A stretch of 64,000 nucleotides of DNA, taken from Cephalopachus bancanus (taxonomy: Eukaryota; Chordata; Mammalia; Primates; Tarsiidae). Position 1 is the stretch's first letter; each line of letters starts with the position of its first letter. The notes under the pieces were generated by a model. It made no database searches and was not told the DNA's origin. It saw nothing but the letters and a program-made list of their open reading frames with translations. Made by a program: the position numbers and the translations under genes. Below, one piece after another: positions 25,407-37,720 of this stretch. Where the stretch lies: assembly GCA_027257055.1 (NCBI GenBank), contig JAPVLO010000619.1, positions 1 through 64,000 of the forward strand, written 5' to 3'.

Positions 25407-25712
25407 GCTGGGCTCGGTGGCTCAGCCTGTAATCCCAGCACTTTGGGAGGCCGAGGTTAGTGGATTGCCTTAGCCCACGGGTTCGAGACCTGCCTGGTCA
25501 ACTTGACGAGACTTCATCTTTACAGCAAATCAAAAATTACCTGGGCGTGGTAGCATGCACCTGTAGTTCCAGCTTCTTGGAAGGCTGAGGTGGAAGGATT
25601 GCCGGAGCCCAGCAGGCCAAGACTGTAGTGGTCAGGAGTGGCCATTGTACTCCAGTCTGGGTGACAGAGTGAGACTCCAACTCAAATAAATAAATAAATA
25701 AACAAAATAAAA
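25407..25712 (+). mobile_element. Alu SINE in the L1 tail
   Basis: A dimeric Alu starting gctgggctcggtggctcagc, with the young-type end gactccaactcaaataaata and an (aaat)n tail. It sits directly in the A-rich tail of the preceding L1. A target duplication is hard to fix because both flanks are A-rich. Confidence 0.9.
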
Positions 25713-25737
25713 AGACACACACACAACACACACACAG
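25682..25737 (+). repeat. (AAAT)n and (AC)n microsatellites
   Basis: The Alu tail runs into an aaat repeat and then an acacacac stretch with interruptions. Confidence 0.85.
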
Positions 25738-25754
25738 AGAAAAAACATTAAAAA

Positions 25755-26445
25755 ATCAATGATATTCACCACATTAAAAAACTAAAAATGAAGAACAATA
25801 TGTCCATTTCAGTAGTTAAAGAAATTTTATAAAATTCAGCATTCACTCCTGCTAAGAAAAAATAATCTCCCAGCAAGCTAGGATTACAAGGGAATTTCTT
25901 CAGCATAATAAAGAACATCTGTAATAAACCCACAGTTAACATGTGCCATGGTGAAAAACTTAATGTTTTCCACATAAGATGAGCAAAAACATAAGAATGT
26001 TGCTTTCATAACTATTATTCAGCACCAAAGATGAAACCAATAAAACAACAACATTCCAGCCTGTGCAGGCAGGCAAGAGAAGAAATCAAAAGCATCTAGG
26101 AGCCGGGCTCGGTGGCTCAGCCTGTAATCCTGCGCCTTTGGGAGGCTGAGGTGAATGTATTGCCTGAGCCTGTGGGTTCGAGACCCGCCTGGGCAGTGAG
26201 ACCTCATCTCTACAATAAATCAAAAAATCAGCCGGGCGTGGTAGCACATGCCTATACTTCCGGCTACTCAGAAGGCTGAGGAGGAAGAATCGCTGGAGCC
26301 CAGCAGGTCGAGGCTGCGGTGGCCGGGAGCAGCCACTGCACTCCAGTCTGGGCGACCGAGTGAGACTCCAACTGAAAAAAAAAAAAAGCATCTAGGTTTG
26401 ATGAAAGAAGTAAGACTGTCTTTACATACTCCCATTATGTGATCA
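25755..26445 (+). mobile_element. ancient L1 (L1M-type) reverse-transcriptase fragment
   Basis: Diverged motifs follow the order of the L1 ORF2 RT region: 'gatattcaccacattaaaaa', 'aaattcagcattcactcctg', 'cagcaagctaggattacaag', 'aataaagaacatctgtaata', 'cacagttaacatgtgcc', and after the Alu 'agtaagactgtctttacata'. It is interrupted by the Alu at 26101-26383. It is much older than L1-A, -B and -C. Confidence 0.7.
26101..26383 (+). mobile_element. Alu SINE, young type
   Basis: Begins agccgggctcggtggctcag and ends gactccaactgaaaaaa. It has an exact 13-bp target duplication, aaaagcatctagg, at 26088-26100 and 26384-26396, inside the ancient L1 fragment. Confidence 0.95.
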
Positions 26446-26869
26446 TGGTTGTGAATAAACTCCAAACTGTGGGCCAGCTTCATGTTTTTATGAAGTAGGC
26501 TTTACTGATACACAGCTATGTTCATCAGTGTATGCACTGTCTATGGCTGCTCTCTTTTTTATGGATATGACATTCTTTTATTAATGTACATATTTTCTAA
26601 TCACCGTATTCAATGTCTTAGCTAAGCTTGACTTTTCACTTCATATTTTGTTTCTTGTTTCTAAATAATTATCAGGGCATAAAATATATATCTTGATATT
26701 TTTAGATAGTATGTATGACCAAAACTTTTAGAAAAAAATAAGCATATTTGCCTGTATATATGCCTTTTAAATTAGAAAGATAATCTATATAAAGACACAG
26801 TCTCATTTCAAAATAATCACCAATAGTTTAATCAGTGTAAAAGATAAACTCAACTTTAATGCAAAAAAG
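26446..26869. other. non-satellite DNA at the end of the composite insertion
   Basis: AT-rich unique-looking sequence ending gcaaaaaa immediately before the right target duplication. The A6 could be the worn poly-A of a transduced transcript; no AATAAA is evident just upstream. Confidence 0.5.
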
Positions 26870-28326
26870 AGAAATGATCTGAAGTAAAATTTATTAAACT
26901 AAAACGAAATGTGATAGATTGAAATGAAATGAATTGAATAAAATGAATTGAAATTGTATGAAGTGAACTGAAATGAAATGAAATAACTGAAATAAAAACT
27001 GAGTGAATTGTTATGAACTGAACTGAATTGAATTGAACAGAAATAAAGTGGACAGAAACGAACTGAACAAAAAGAAATGAAAAGAACTGAAATAAATGAT
27101 ATGAAATGACATGAAGTGAACTAAAATAAAATGAAATGAAATGAATTGAAATGAACAGAAATTAAATAAAATGAAACAAATGGAACTGAAATGAAATTAT
27201 ATGAAATGAATTGACACGAAATGGAGTGACATGAAATGAAAGAAAAAGAAGTGAAATGAAAAGAATGAAATGAAATGAAATGAAATGGGATAAAATAAAC
27301 TGAATTTAACAGGAATGAAATGGAATGAAATAAAATATACTGAAATGAAAATGAAAAGGCCTGAAAAGAACTGAAATGTATTGAAATGAAATGCACTCAA
27401 ATGAAAGAAACTGATCTGAAATGAATTGATATGAAATGATCTGAATGAAAATAAAATGAATTGTAAGCAAATAAAATGAACTGAACTGAAATAAAATAAA
27501 GTAAAATGAACTGAAGTGTAATAAACTAAAAAGAAATAAACAGAACTGTAAGAAAAAGAAATGAAGTAGAATGAACTAAATTGAAATGAAATGATATGAT
27601 AAGAAATGAATTGAACTGGAATGACATGAAATGAAATAAACTGAAATGAACTGTACTAAAATGAAATGAACTGAATTGAATTAAAATGAAATGAAATGAA
27701 ATGACAGGAAATGAAATGAAGTAAAATGGACTGACGAAATGAAATGAATAAAATAAACTGAAGTGATCAGAACAGAAATAAAATGAACAGAAATAAATTG
27801 AAATGAGGTAAACTGAATGGAAATGAACTGAAACATAAGTAAATGAATTGAACTGAATTGAAATTAACAGAAATAAAATAAAGTAAAATAAACTGAATTG
27901 CCATAAACTGAAATGAAATAAACAGAAATGTAAGAAAAAGAAATAAAATGAAGTGGAATTAACTGAACTGAAATGAAATGAAATGATATGATTTGATACA
28001 AAATGAAATGAACTGGAATGCACTAAAGTGAAATAAATTGAAATGAACTGTACTAAAATAAACTAAACTCAACTGAATTGAATTGAAATAAAATGAAGTG
28101 AAATGAAATGAAATATACTGACAAGAAATGCTATGAAGTGAAATGAACTGACATGAATATAAATGAAATGAAATAAAAAGAACTGAAATAAAATGAAATG
28201 CACTGGAATGAAATCAAATAAATGAAATGAAATGAACTTGGTTAAAATGAATGGAAGAAAAATGAAATGAAATTTAAAAACTGAATTGAAATGAACTGAA
28301 GTGTAGTGAGTTTAAAATAAATGACA

Positions 28327-28622
28327 GCCAGACTCGGTGGCTCAGCCTGTAATCCCACGCCTTTGGGAGGCTGAGGTGAGTGGATTGCCTGAGCCTGCAG
28401 GTTCGGGACCCACCTGGGCAGGGAAACTTCATCTCTACAATAAATCAAAAAATCAGCCGTGTGCGGTAGTGCATGCCTATAATTCTGGCTACTTGGAAGG
28501 CTGAGGCGGAAGGATTGCCGGAGCCCAGCAGGTCAAGGCTGCAGTGGCTGGAAGCGGCCACTGCACTCCAGTCTGGGTGACAGAGTGAGACTCCAACTCA
28601 AAAAAAAAAAAAAAAAAAAAAA
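28327..28622 (+). mobile_element. Alu SINE nested in satellite
   Basis: A young-type dimeric Alu starting gccagactcggtggctcagc and ending gactccaactc plus a long poly-A. The short duplication aatgaca flanks it. Confidence 0.93.
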
Positions 28623-31600
28623 GGAATGACATGATCTAAAAAATACTGAAATAAAATGATGTGAAATGAAATGAAATTTACTGAAATAAACTGAAATGAA
28701 ATGAAGTATAATGAACTGAAATGAAGTCAAGGGAAATGCAATGAAATGAAAAGAAATGAAGTGGAATAAACAGAATTGAAAATCAATGACCTGTACTGAA
28801 ATGAAATGAGCTGAATTGAAATGACTGCAATGAACTGACAGAAATAAAATGAAGTAAAATAAAATTAAATGAAGTTAACTGAAATGAAATGACCTGAAAT
28901 GAAATGCAATAAAATAAAATGAAGTGAAATGAACATAAAGAAATTAACTAGAATGAACTGAAATATAGAGAAATGAGAATTGAAATGAAGTGAACTGAAT
29001 TGAAATGAACTGAATATGAATGAAATGAAATGAACAGAAATGAGCTGAACTGAACTACAATGACCTGAATTGAACATAAATAAAAGGAAATGAAAAAAAC
29101 TATAATGAAATGAACTCAAATGAAATGATCTCAAATGAAATGAAATAAACTGAAATGACATGAACTGAAATGAAAAGCATGAAATACAATGAGCTATATG
29201 AAATGAAATGATTAGACCTGAAAACTAGTGGACTGAAATAAAATGAACAGAAATGACACGAACTAAAATGGAAAGAATGACTGAGATATAATTAAAAAAA
29301 AATAACTGAACTGAACTGAACTGAAATGAACTGAATTGAAATGAAATGAATTGAAATTAACTGAAATTTAATTAAATAAAATATAATGTGCTGCTGTGAA
29401 CTGAAATGAAATTAACTAAACAGAAATGAAATGAAATAAAAGGAACTGAAATGAATTGAAAGGAAAGGAAAGGAAATAAACTGGATTGAAATAAATAAAA
29501 CTGAAATGAAATGAAGTGAATTTAACTGTAATGAAATGAACAAAAATCAACTGACATGAAATGAACTGATCTGAAATGAACTGCAATGAAATAAAATGAA
29601 CTGAAATGGACTGAAATAATATAAAATGTCCTGAAATAAGTTGAATTGAACTGTAATTAAGTGAAATGATAAAAATGTGCTAAAATGAACGTGAAAAAAT
29701 GAAATGAACAAAAATAAACAGAAGTGAAATAAGCTGAGCTGAACTGAAATGAACTTAAGGGAAATGAAAATGAACTGAAATGAAAAACATGAAATTAAAT
29801 GAACTTTGTGAAATGAAATGGTTAGGTCTGAAAATAAGTGGAATGAAATAAACTGATTATAAATGAAATGAGCTGAAATAAAATGAAAGGAACAGACTGG
29901 ACTGAAATATACTTTACTGAAATGAAATGAAATGAAAGGTACTGAATTGGAAAGAAATAAACTAAGCTGAAATGAAATGAAATGAACTGAAAAAAACCTG
30001 AAATGATCTGAACTGAAATGAAACGAACTGGAATGAAATTAACTAATCTGAAATGAACTGAACTCCAATGACATGAATTGAACAGAAATAAAATGAAATA
30101 AAATAAAATTATCTGAAATAAAATTATCTGAAATAAAACAAACTGGAATGAACTGAAATGAAAGTAACTGAATGGAAATGAACTGAAATGTAATGAAATA
30201 AAGGAACTGAAATGAATTGAAATGAAATGAAACAAAATGAAAGGAAATGAAGTGGAATGAATAATCTAAACTGGAATGAAATGAAATGAAATTAACTGTA
30301 ATGAAATGAACAAAAATCAACTTAAATGACATGAACTGATATGAAATGAACTGCAATGCACTGAAATGAAATAAAATATACTGAAATGGACTGAAATAAA
30401 ATGAAATGTCCAGATATAAACTGAATAGAACTGTAATGAAGTTAAATGAAAAAAATGAACTGAAATTAACTGGAAAAAATGAAATGAACAGAAATATACT
30501 GAAGTGAAATAAACTAAAATTAACTGAACTTAAGGGAAATGAAATGAGCTGAAATGAAATGAACTAAAATGAAAAATGTGAAACCAAATGAGCTATATGA
30601 AATAAAATAAAATGGTTAGGCCTGAAAAGAATGGACTGACATAAACTGGTTAGAAATGAAATGAAAGGAACTGAACTGGACTGATATAAAATTAATTATA
30701 ATGAAATGAAATGAACTAAAAAACTGAAATGAAATGAAATGAACTGAATGAGTTGAAATAAAATTAACTGAACTGAAATACAATGAAATTAACTGAACTG
30801 AAAAGAAATTAACTGAAATGTAATCAACTGAAAGTAATGAAATGAAATATAATGAACTGAGCCAAAATGAAATGTAATGTACTGAACTGAGCAAAACTAA
30901 AATGAAATGAACATACATGAACTGAAATAAAATGAAATGAATTAAAATGAACTGAAATGAACTGCAATGTAATGAACTGAAATGAATAAACGGAAATGCA
31001 ATGAAATAAAATAAAATGAAGTGGAATAAATTGAAATGAAATGAAATAAAAGAAATAAAATGAATTGAAGTGAAATGACTCGAAGTAAAATGAAATGAAA
31101 TGAACAAAAATAATTGAAGCAAAATAAAGTGAAATGAAAGGAAATGAATTGGAACAAAGTGAACTGAATTGAAATGAAATAAATCAAACATAAATAAAAT
31201 GAACTGAACTGAACTGAAATGAACTGTAATGAAATAAACTAAAATAAACAGAAATGCAATGAAATGAAATAATCTGTAATGAAGTGAAATAATATGAAGT
31301 TAAATGAAATGACCTGAAATAAACTGAATTGAAATGAAATGAAATGAAATGAATTCAACTGAAAGGAAGTGAAAAAAATGAAATGAAATGATATAAAATA
31401 AACTGAAATGAAAAACATGAAATGAAATGAACTAAGTGAAATAAAATGAAATGATTAGGTCTGAAAATAAGTGGAATGAAATAAACTGATTATAAATGAA
31501 ATGAACTGAAATAAAATGAAAGGAACAGACTGGACTTAAACAAACTGTACTGAAATGGAATGAAAGAAACTGAATTGAACTGAAATCAGCTAAATTGAAA

Positions 31601-32035
31601 TGAAATTAACTGTAATAAAATGAACAGAAATCAACTAAAATGAAATGAACTGTGATGTACTGAAATAAAATAAAATGAACTGAAATGATATGAAATGTTC
31701 TGAAATAAACTGAATATGAAATGAACTGTAATGAACTGAAATTAAATAAAATGAACTGAAATTAACTGGAAAAAAATGAAATGAATGGAAATAAATTGAA
31801 GTGACATAAACTGAATTGAACTGAAATGAACTTAACAGAAATGAAATGAAATGAACTGAAATGAAAAACATGAAATGAAAGGATATTTACCCCTGAAAAG
31901 AAGTGGACTAAGTAAACTGATTAGAAATGAAATGAAATGAACTTGACTAAAATGATATACAGTCATATAAAGCTAATTCAATGAAATGAAATGAAATTAA
32001 CTAAACTAAAATGAAATTAACTAAACTCAAATAAA

Positions 32036-33226
32036 AGAACCTATTGAGTAAATGGTGCTGGGAAAACTGACTGACCACATGCAGAAGATTGAAACAGGAC
32101 CCCTACCTATCACCATACACAAAAATTAACCCTAAATTGATCAAAGACATAAATGTAAAACCTCAAACTATAAGAATCTTAGAAAGTGCAGGAGACACTT
32201 TTATGAAAATTGGAACTGGGAACCAATTCCTATTCAGAACCCTAAAGGCCAATACCTTAAGTAATAAAATAGACAAGTGGGACCTCATCAAATTAACAAG
32301 CTTCTGCAAAGCAAAAAAAAACCATCAAGAGAGCAGGGAGACAGCCCACAAAATGGGAAAATATATTTGTCAACTGTTTATCCAACAAAGACCTAACATC
32401 TAGGATCTACAAGAAACTCAAATGGGCTGGAAAAAAAAAAAAAAAGAAAGAAAGAAAACAAGCAGCCCCTTTAATAAATGGGCAAAACACATGACTAAAC
32501 ATTTCTCAAAAGAAGATTGATGGGCAGCCAACAGACACATGAAAAAGTGATCAGTCTCACTCATCGTCATAGAAATGCAAATCAAAACCACAATGAGATA
32601 CCTCCTAACACCTGTAAGAATGGCCATCATTAATAAAGCAAACAACAGATGCTGGTGAGGATGTGAAGAAAAAGGAACTCTTCTACACTGTTGGTGGGAA
32701 TGCAAACTGGTGCAGCTTCTTTGGAAGAAAGTGTGGCGATTCCTGAAAGAACTAGAAATTGACCTTCTATATGACCCAGCAATTCCCCTATTGGGAATAT
32801 ACCCAGAGGAACTCAAATTATTCTACCAAAAAGATACCTGGACACATATGTTTGTCGTAGCTCTATTCACAATAGCAAAAACATGGAACCAACCATGTTG
32901 CCCATTGAAGCTGGACTGGATTAAAAAAAAAAATATATATATATATAATGAGTCGATCATATTCAGTGATTTATCCCAGAAACAAAGAACAGAATTCCAT
33001 ATATTCTCACTCATAAGCGTGATTTGAACAATTATAATGCTATAAGAAAGCAATTGGAAGTAGTGGGAAACTCTCAAGGGAGTGGTATTGGATTGGCAGT
33101 TGAGGGAAACTGCTAGGGGAAGGAGGGGTATACCTCATCAACAAAGGTATCTGCATGATCAATGTTTATATACCTAAACCTGAAATGTACCCCACATCTT
33201 TATAATAAAAATCAAAATTAATAAAA
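32036..33226 (+). mobile_element. 5'-truncated L1 nested in satellite
   Basis: About 1.2 kb matching the last part of ORF2 and the 3'UTR of L1-C, from 'gaacctattgagtaaatggt' (L1-C about 62058) to 'gtaccccacatctttataat' and an A-rich tail. ORF2 remnants show 'TLLHCWW'-type sequence and '[18 protein letters not shown]', broken by frameshifts. An (AT)n run at 32933-32947 lies before the conserved end. The flanks ataaaagaa and ataaaaagaa form a possible target duplication. Confidence 0.92.
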
Positions 33227-36200
33227 AGAAATGAAATGAACTGGAATGAACTGAAATAAAATTAACTGAACTGAAATGAAATGAAATTAACTGAACTGAA
33301 AAGAAATTAACTAAAAAGACATCAACTGAATATAATAAAATGAAATATAATGAACTGAACCAAAATGAAATGAAATGTAATGAAATGAATTGAATGAAAC
33401 TAAAATGAACTGAGCCTACATGAACTGAAATGAACTGAAATCAAAGAAATGAAATGAAATGAACTGTAGTGTAATGAACTGAAATGAATAAATGGACATG
33501 CAGTGCAATGAAATGAAATGAAGTGGAATGAACGAAATTGAAATGAACTGACATGAACTGAAATGAAATTAATTAAAATTAACTTAAATGAAATGAACTG
33601 AAATAAAATGAATTGAAATGAACAGTAAGAAATGAACTAGAATGAACTGAAATAAAGCGAAATAAAATGAATTGAAATAAAGTGAAGTGACCTGAATTGA
33701 AATGAAATGAACCAAATATAAATGAAATGAAATGAACTGTAATGAAATAAACTAAAACAAACAGAAAGGAAATGAAAAAAAATTTAATGAAATGAAGCGA
33801 AATGAAATTACCTAAACTAAACTGAATTTAAATGAACTGAAATTAATAAAATGAAATGAAAGGAAGTGAAAAATATGAAATGAACTGAGCTGAAATGATA
33901 TGAAATAAACTGAAATAAAAATCATGAAATAAAAAATATATGAAATTAAATGATTAGTCCTGAAAAATAGTAGACTGAAATAAGCTAAATATAAATGAAA
34001 TGAACTGAAATGAAAAGAATGGAATAGAACTGGACTGAAATAAGCTAATTGGAAATGAAATGAAATAAACTAAAAAAACTGAAATGAAATGAACTGAAAC
34101 GGACTGAAAAGAAATAAAATGAAGTGAAATAAACTGAAATGAACTTAGATTAACTTAAATGAAATGAATTGAAATGAAATGACCCGAAATAAATGAATTG
34201 AAATGAACAGAAAGAAATGGACTAGAATGAACTGAAATAAAGTGAAGTGAAAGGAAATGAAGTGAATTGAAACAAAGTGAAATGACCTGAATTGAAATGA
34301 AAAGAACCAAACATAAATAAAATGAACTGAAATGAACTGATATAAAATGAACTGAAATGCAATTAACTGAAAAGAAATAAACTGAAATGTAATGAATTGG
34401 AATTAAATGAACTGAAATAATAGGAACTAAAATGAACTAAAATAAAATTAACTGAACTGAAATAAAATGAAATGAAATGAAAGGAAATGAACTGGCCTGA
34501 AATAAACTAAACTGAAGTGAAATGAAATGAAGTGAAATGAAAGGAAATGAAGTGGACTGAAACAAACTAAATTGAAGTGAAATGAACTAAAAAAACCTGA
34601 AATGAAATGAACTGAACTGAAATGAACTGAATTGAAATGAAATAACATAAACTGAAATGAAATGAACTGGACTGTGATATATTAAATTGAAATAAAATGA
34701 AGTGAAATGAACTGAAATGAATTGAAATGCCCTGAAATAAACTGAATTGAAAAGAACTATAATGAAGTAAAATGAAATAAAATGAACTGAAAACTGGAAC
34801 AAATGAAATGAACAGAAATAAATGGAAGTGAAATGAATGAAAATGAGCTGAAATAAACTGAACCGAAATAAATTTAACTGAAATGAAAAGAACTGAAATG
34901 AAAAACATGAAATGAAATGAACTATATGAAATGAAATGAAATGTTTAAGCCTAAAAAGAAGTGAACTGAAATAAGTTGATTAGAAAGGAAATGAAAGGAG
35001 TTGAACAGGACTGAAATAAAATAAAATAAATGAAATGAAATGAATGAACTGAAATGAAATAAAACGAACTGAACTAAAATAAAATGAAATGAACTGGAAT
35101 GAACTGAAATAAAAGTAACTGAACTGATCTGAAATGAAAAGAAATTAACTGAAATGAAATCAACTGAAAATAATGAAATGAAATATAATGAACTGAACCA
35201 AAATGAATTGAAGTGAAATGAGTTGAACGAAACTAAAATGAACTGAACCTAATGAACAGAAATGAACCCAAGAGAAATGAACAGAACTGAAATGAAAGAA
35301 ATGAAATGAACTGCAGTGTAATGAACTGAAATGAAGTAAATGGAAATGCAATGAAATGGAATGAATGGAATGAAATAAAAACAATTGAAATGAAGTGCAC
35401 TGAAAAAATTAAATGAAAAGAAATGAATTGAAAAAACTAAATTAAATAAACTGAAATTAATTCAAAGGAATTAGCTGAAATAATATAAAGTGAACTGAAA
35501 AGAAATTAACTGAAATGAGCTTAATTAAAATAAACTGTAATGAACTGAAAGAATTTTTTAAAAACTGAAATGAAATGAAATGAAACAAATGGAAAGGAAA
35601 TGACCAGAAATGAAATGAAATGAATCGAGCAGGAAGAAATGAATTAGAATGAAGTAAAATGAACTGAAAAGAACTAAAATGAAGTGAAATGAATTGAATG
35701 AAAATGAAATGAATATCAGTGAAAACAAATGAACTGAACTGAAATGAAATGACCTGAAACAAAATGATCTGAAATAAACTGTAGTAAAAAGAAATGAACT
35801 CAAATGAAATGAACTGCAATGAACTGAAATAAAATTAACTGAACTGAACTGAAATGAAAAGGAATGAACGGAAATAAAATCAACTGAAAATAATAAAATG
35901 AAATAAAATTAATTGAACTGAAATGAAATGAAATGAATTGAATGAAACTAAAATGAACCGAACATAAATGAACCGAACATAAATGAACTGAATTGAAAGG
36001 AACTGAAATGAAAGAAATGAAATGAATTGACATGAACTGAAATGAATAAACAGAAATGCAATGCAATGAAATTAAATGAAGTGGAATAAACTGAATTGAA
36101 GTGAAATGAAATAAACTGATATAATGTGAAAAGAGATCAAATGTAATGAACTGTACTAAAATGAAATAATCTGCACTGAAATGAAATGAAGTGAAATGAA

Positions 36201-37404
36201 ATGAAATGAAAAGAATTGAAATGACGTGCACTGAAATGAAATGAAAAGAAATAAATTGAAGAAAATGAAATGAGCTGAAATGAATTTAAATAAATTAACT
36301 GAAGTAATACAAAATGAACTGAAATGAAATAAGCTGAAATTAGCTTAATTGAAATGACCTGTAATTAACTTAAAGAAATAAAATGAGCTGAAATAAAGTT
36401 AACTGAAATGAACTTCCATGACATGAATTGAAGGAAAATGACCTGAAATGCAATGAAATGAAATGAAGTTAAGGGAAATGAACTTGAACTTAAATGTACT
36501 GAATATCTGTGAAATCAAATAAAATGCACTGAAATGAAATGAAATGCACTGAACTAAAACAAACTGAACTGAACTCAAATAAAATGGAATGAGATGATAT
36601 GAAATGACCTACAATGAAATGAACTAAAATAAACTGTAATGAATGATCTGTAATGAATTGAAATGAAATAAAATGATGTGAAATGAACTAAAATGAACTG
36701 AAATGACCTGAAATACACTGGATTGAAATGAAATGTAATAAGCTGACAACAATGAAATGAAATGTAGTGAAGTAAAATGAGACAAAATGAACTGAAATGA
36801 AATGAACTCAAATGCAATGAACTGAAATTAAAATCATGAAATGAATGTATTGAAATAAATTGAAACAAGAAATGAAACAAGAAACATGAAATGAATAAAT
36901 TTAAATGAATCAAAATGAAATGAAGTGAAATGAACTGACTCGACATAAAATAAAACGAACTAAATATAACTGAAATGAAATGAATTGAAATAAAATGAAC
37001 TAAAATGTAATGAACAAAATGAAATGAAGGTAAATAAAATAGACTTTAATGAACTTAATTGAAATCAACTGAACAGAAATGAAATGGAATGGAATAAAAT
37101 GAACTAAAATGACTGAAGTGAACTGAAATGAAATGAACTGATTAACTGAAATAAACTGATTGGAAATGAAGTGAAATATAATCAAATGAAATGAACTGAA
37201 ATGAAATGAACTTAAATGACATGAAGTGAAATGAACTGAAATGAAAAACATGAAATAAAATGACCTCTATGAAATGAAATGATTAGTCCTGAAACATGAA
37301 ATAAACTGAAATGAAAAACATGGAATAAAATGACCTATATGAAATGAAATGATTAGTCCTGAAAAGTAGTGGACTAAAATAAACTAAATAGAAATTAAAA
37401 TGAA

Positions 37405-37682
37405 GCTGGGCTCGGTGGCTCAGCCTGTAATTCTGCGCCTTTGGGAGGCTGAGGTGAGTGAATTGCTTGAGCCCACGGGTTTGAGACCCGCCTGGGCAAT
37501 GAGACCTCATCTCTACAATAAATCAAAAAATCAGCCGGGCATGGTAGCGCATGCCTGTAATTCCGGCTACTTGGCAGGCTGAGGTGGAAGGATCGCCGGA
37601 GCCCAGCAGGTCGAGGCTGTGGTGGCCGGGAGCTGCCACTGCACTCCAGTCTGGGTGACAGAGCGAGAATCCAACTCAAAAA

Positions 37683-37713
<31 letters not shown>

Positions 37714-37720
37714 ACGAACT
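37405..37720 (+). mobile_element. Alu SINE nested in satellite
   Basis: Young-type dimeric Alu from gctgggctcggtggctcagc to gaatccaactcaaaaataaa with a long (aaat)n tail that merges with the satellite. Confidence 0.93.

Larger units (their letters stand above)
24475..26869 (+). mobile_element. composite L1 insertion in the satellite with a 12-bp target duplication
   Basis: The satellite sequence agaaatgatctg at 24463-24474 is repeated at 26870-26881, and block A resumes there in register: the join corresponds to the uninterrupted copy near 21386-21420. Everything between therefore behaves as one 2,395-bp insertion. In order it holds an inverted L1 segment (24475-25053), a direct L1 3' end (25054-25404), an Alu (25407-25712), an ancient L1 fragment (25755-26445, split by an Alu) and unrecognised DNA ending in 'gcaaaaaa'. 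The simplest reading is a twin-primed L1 with 3' transduction, with one or both Alus possibly added later. Confidence 0.75.

Noticed and set aside
24475..26869. Two separate satellite arrays with unique DNA between them
   Set aside because: The 12-bp duplication and the continuing register on both sides favour one array with a later insertion.
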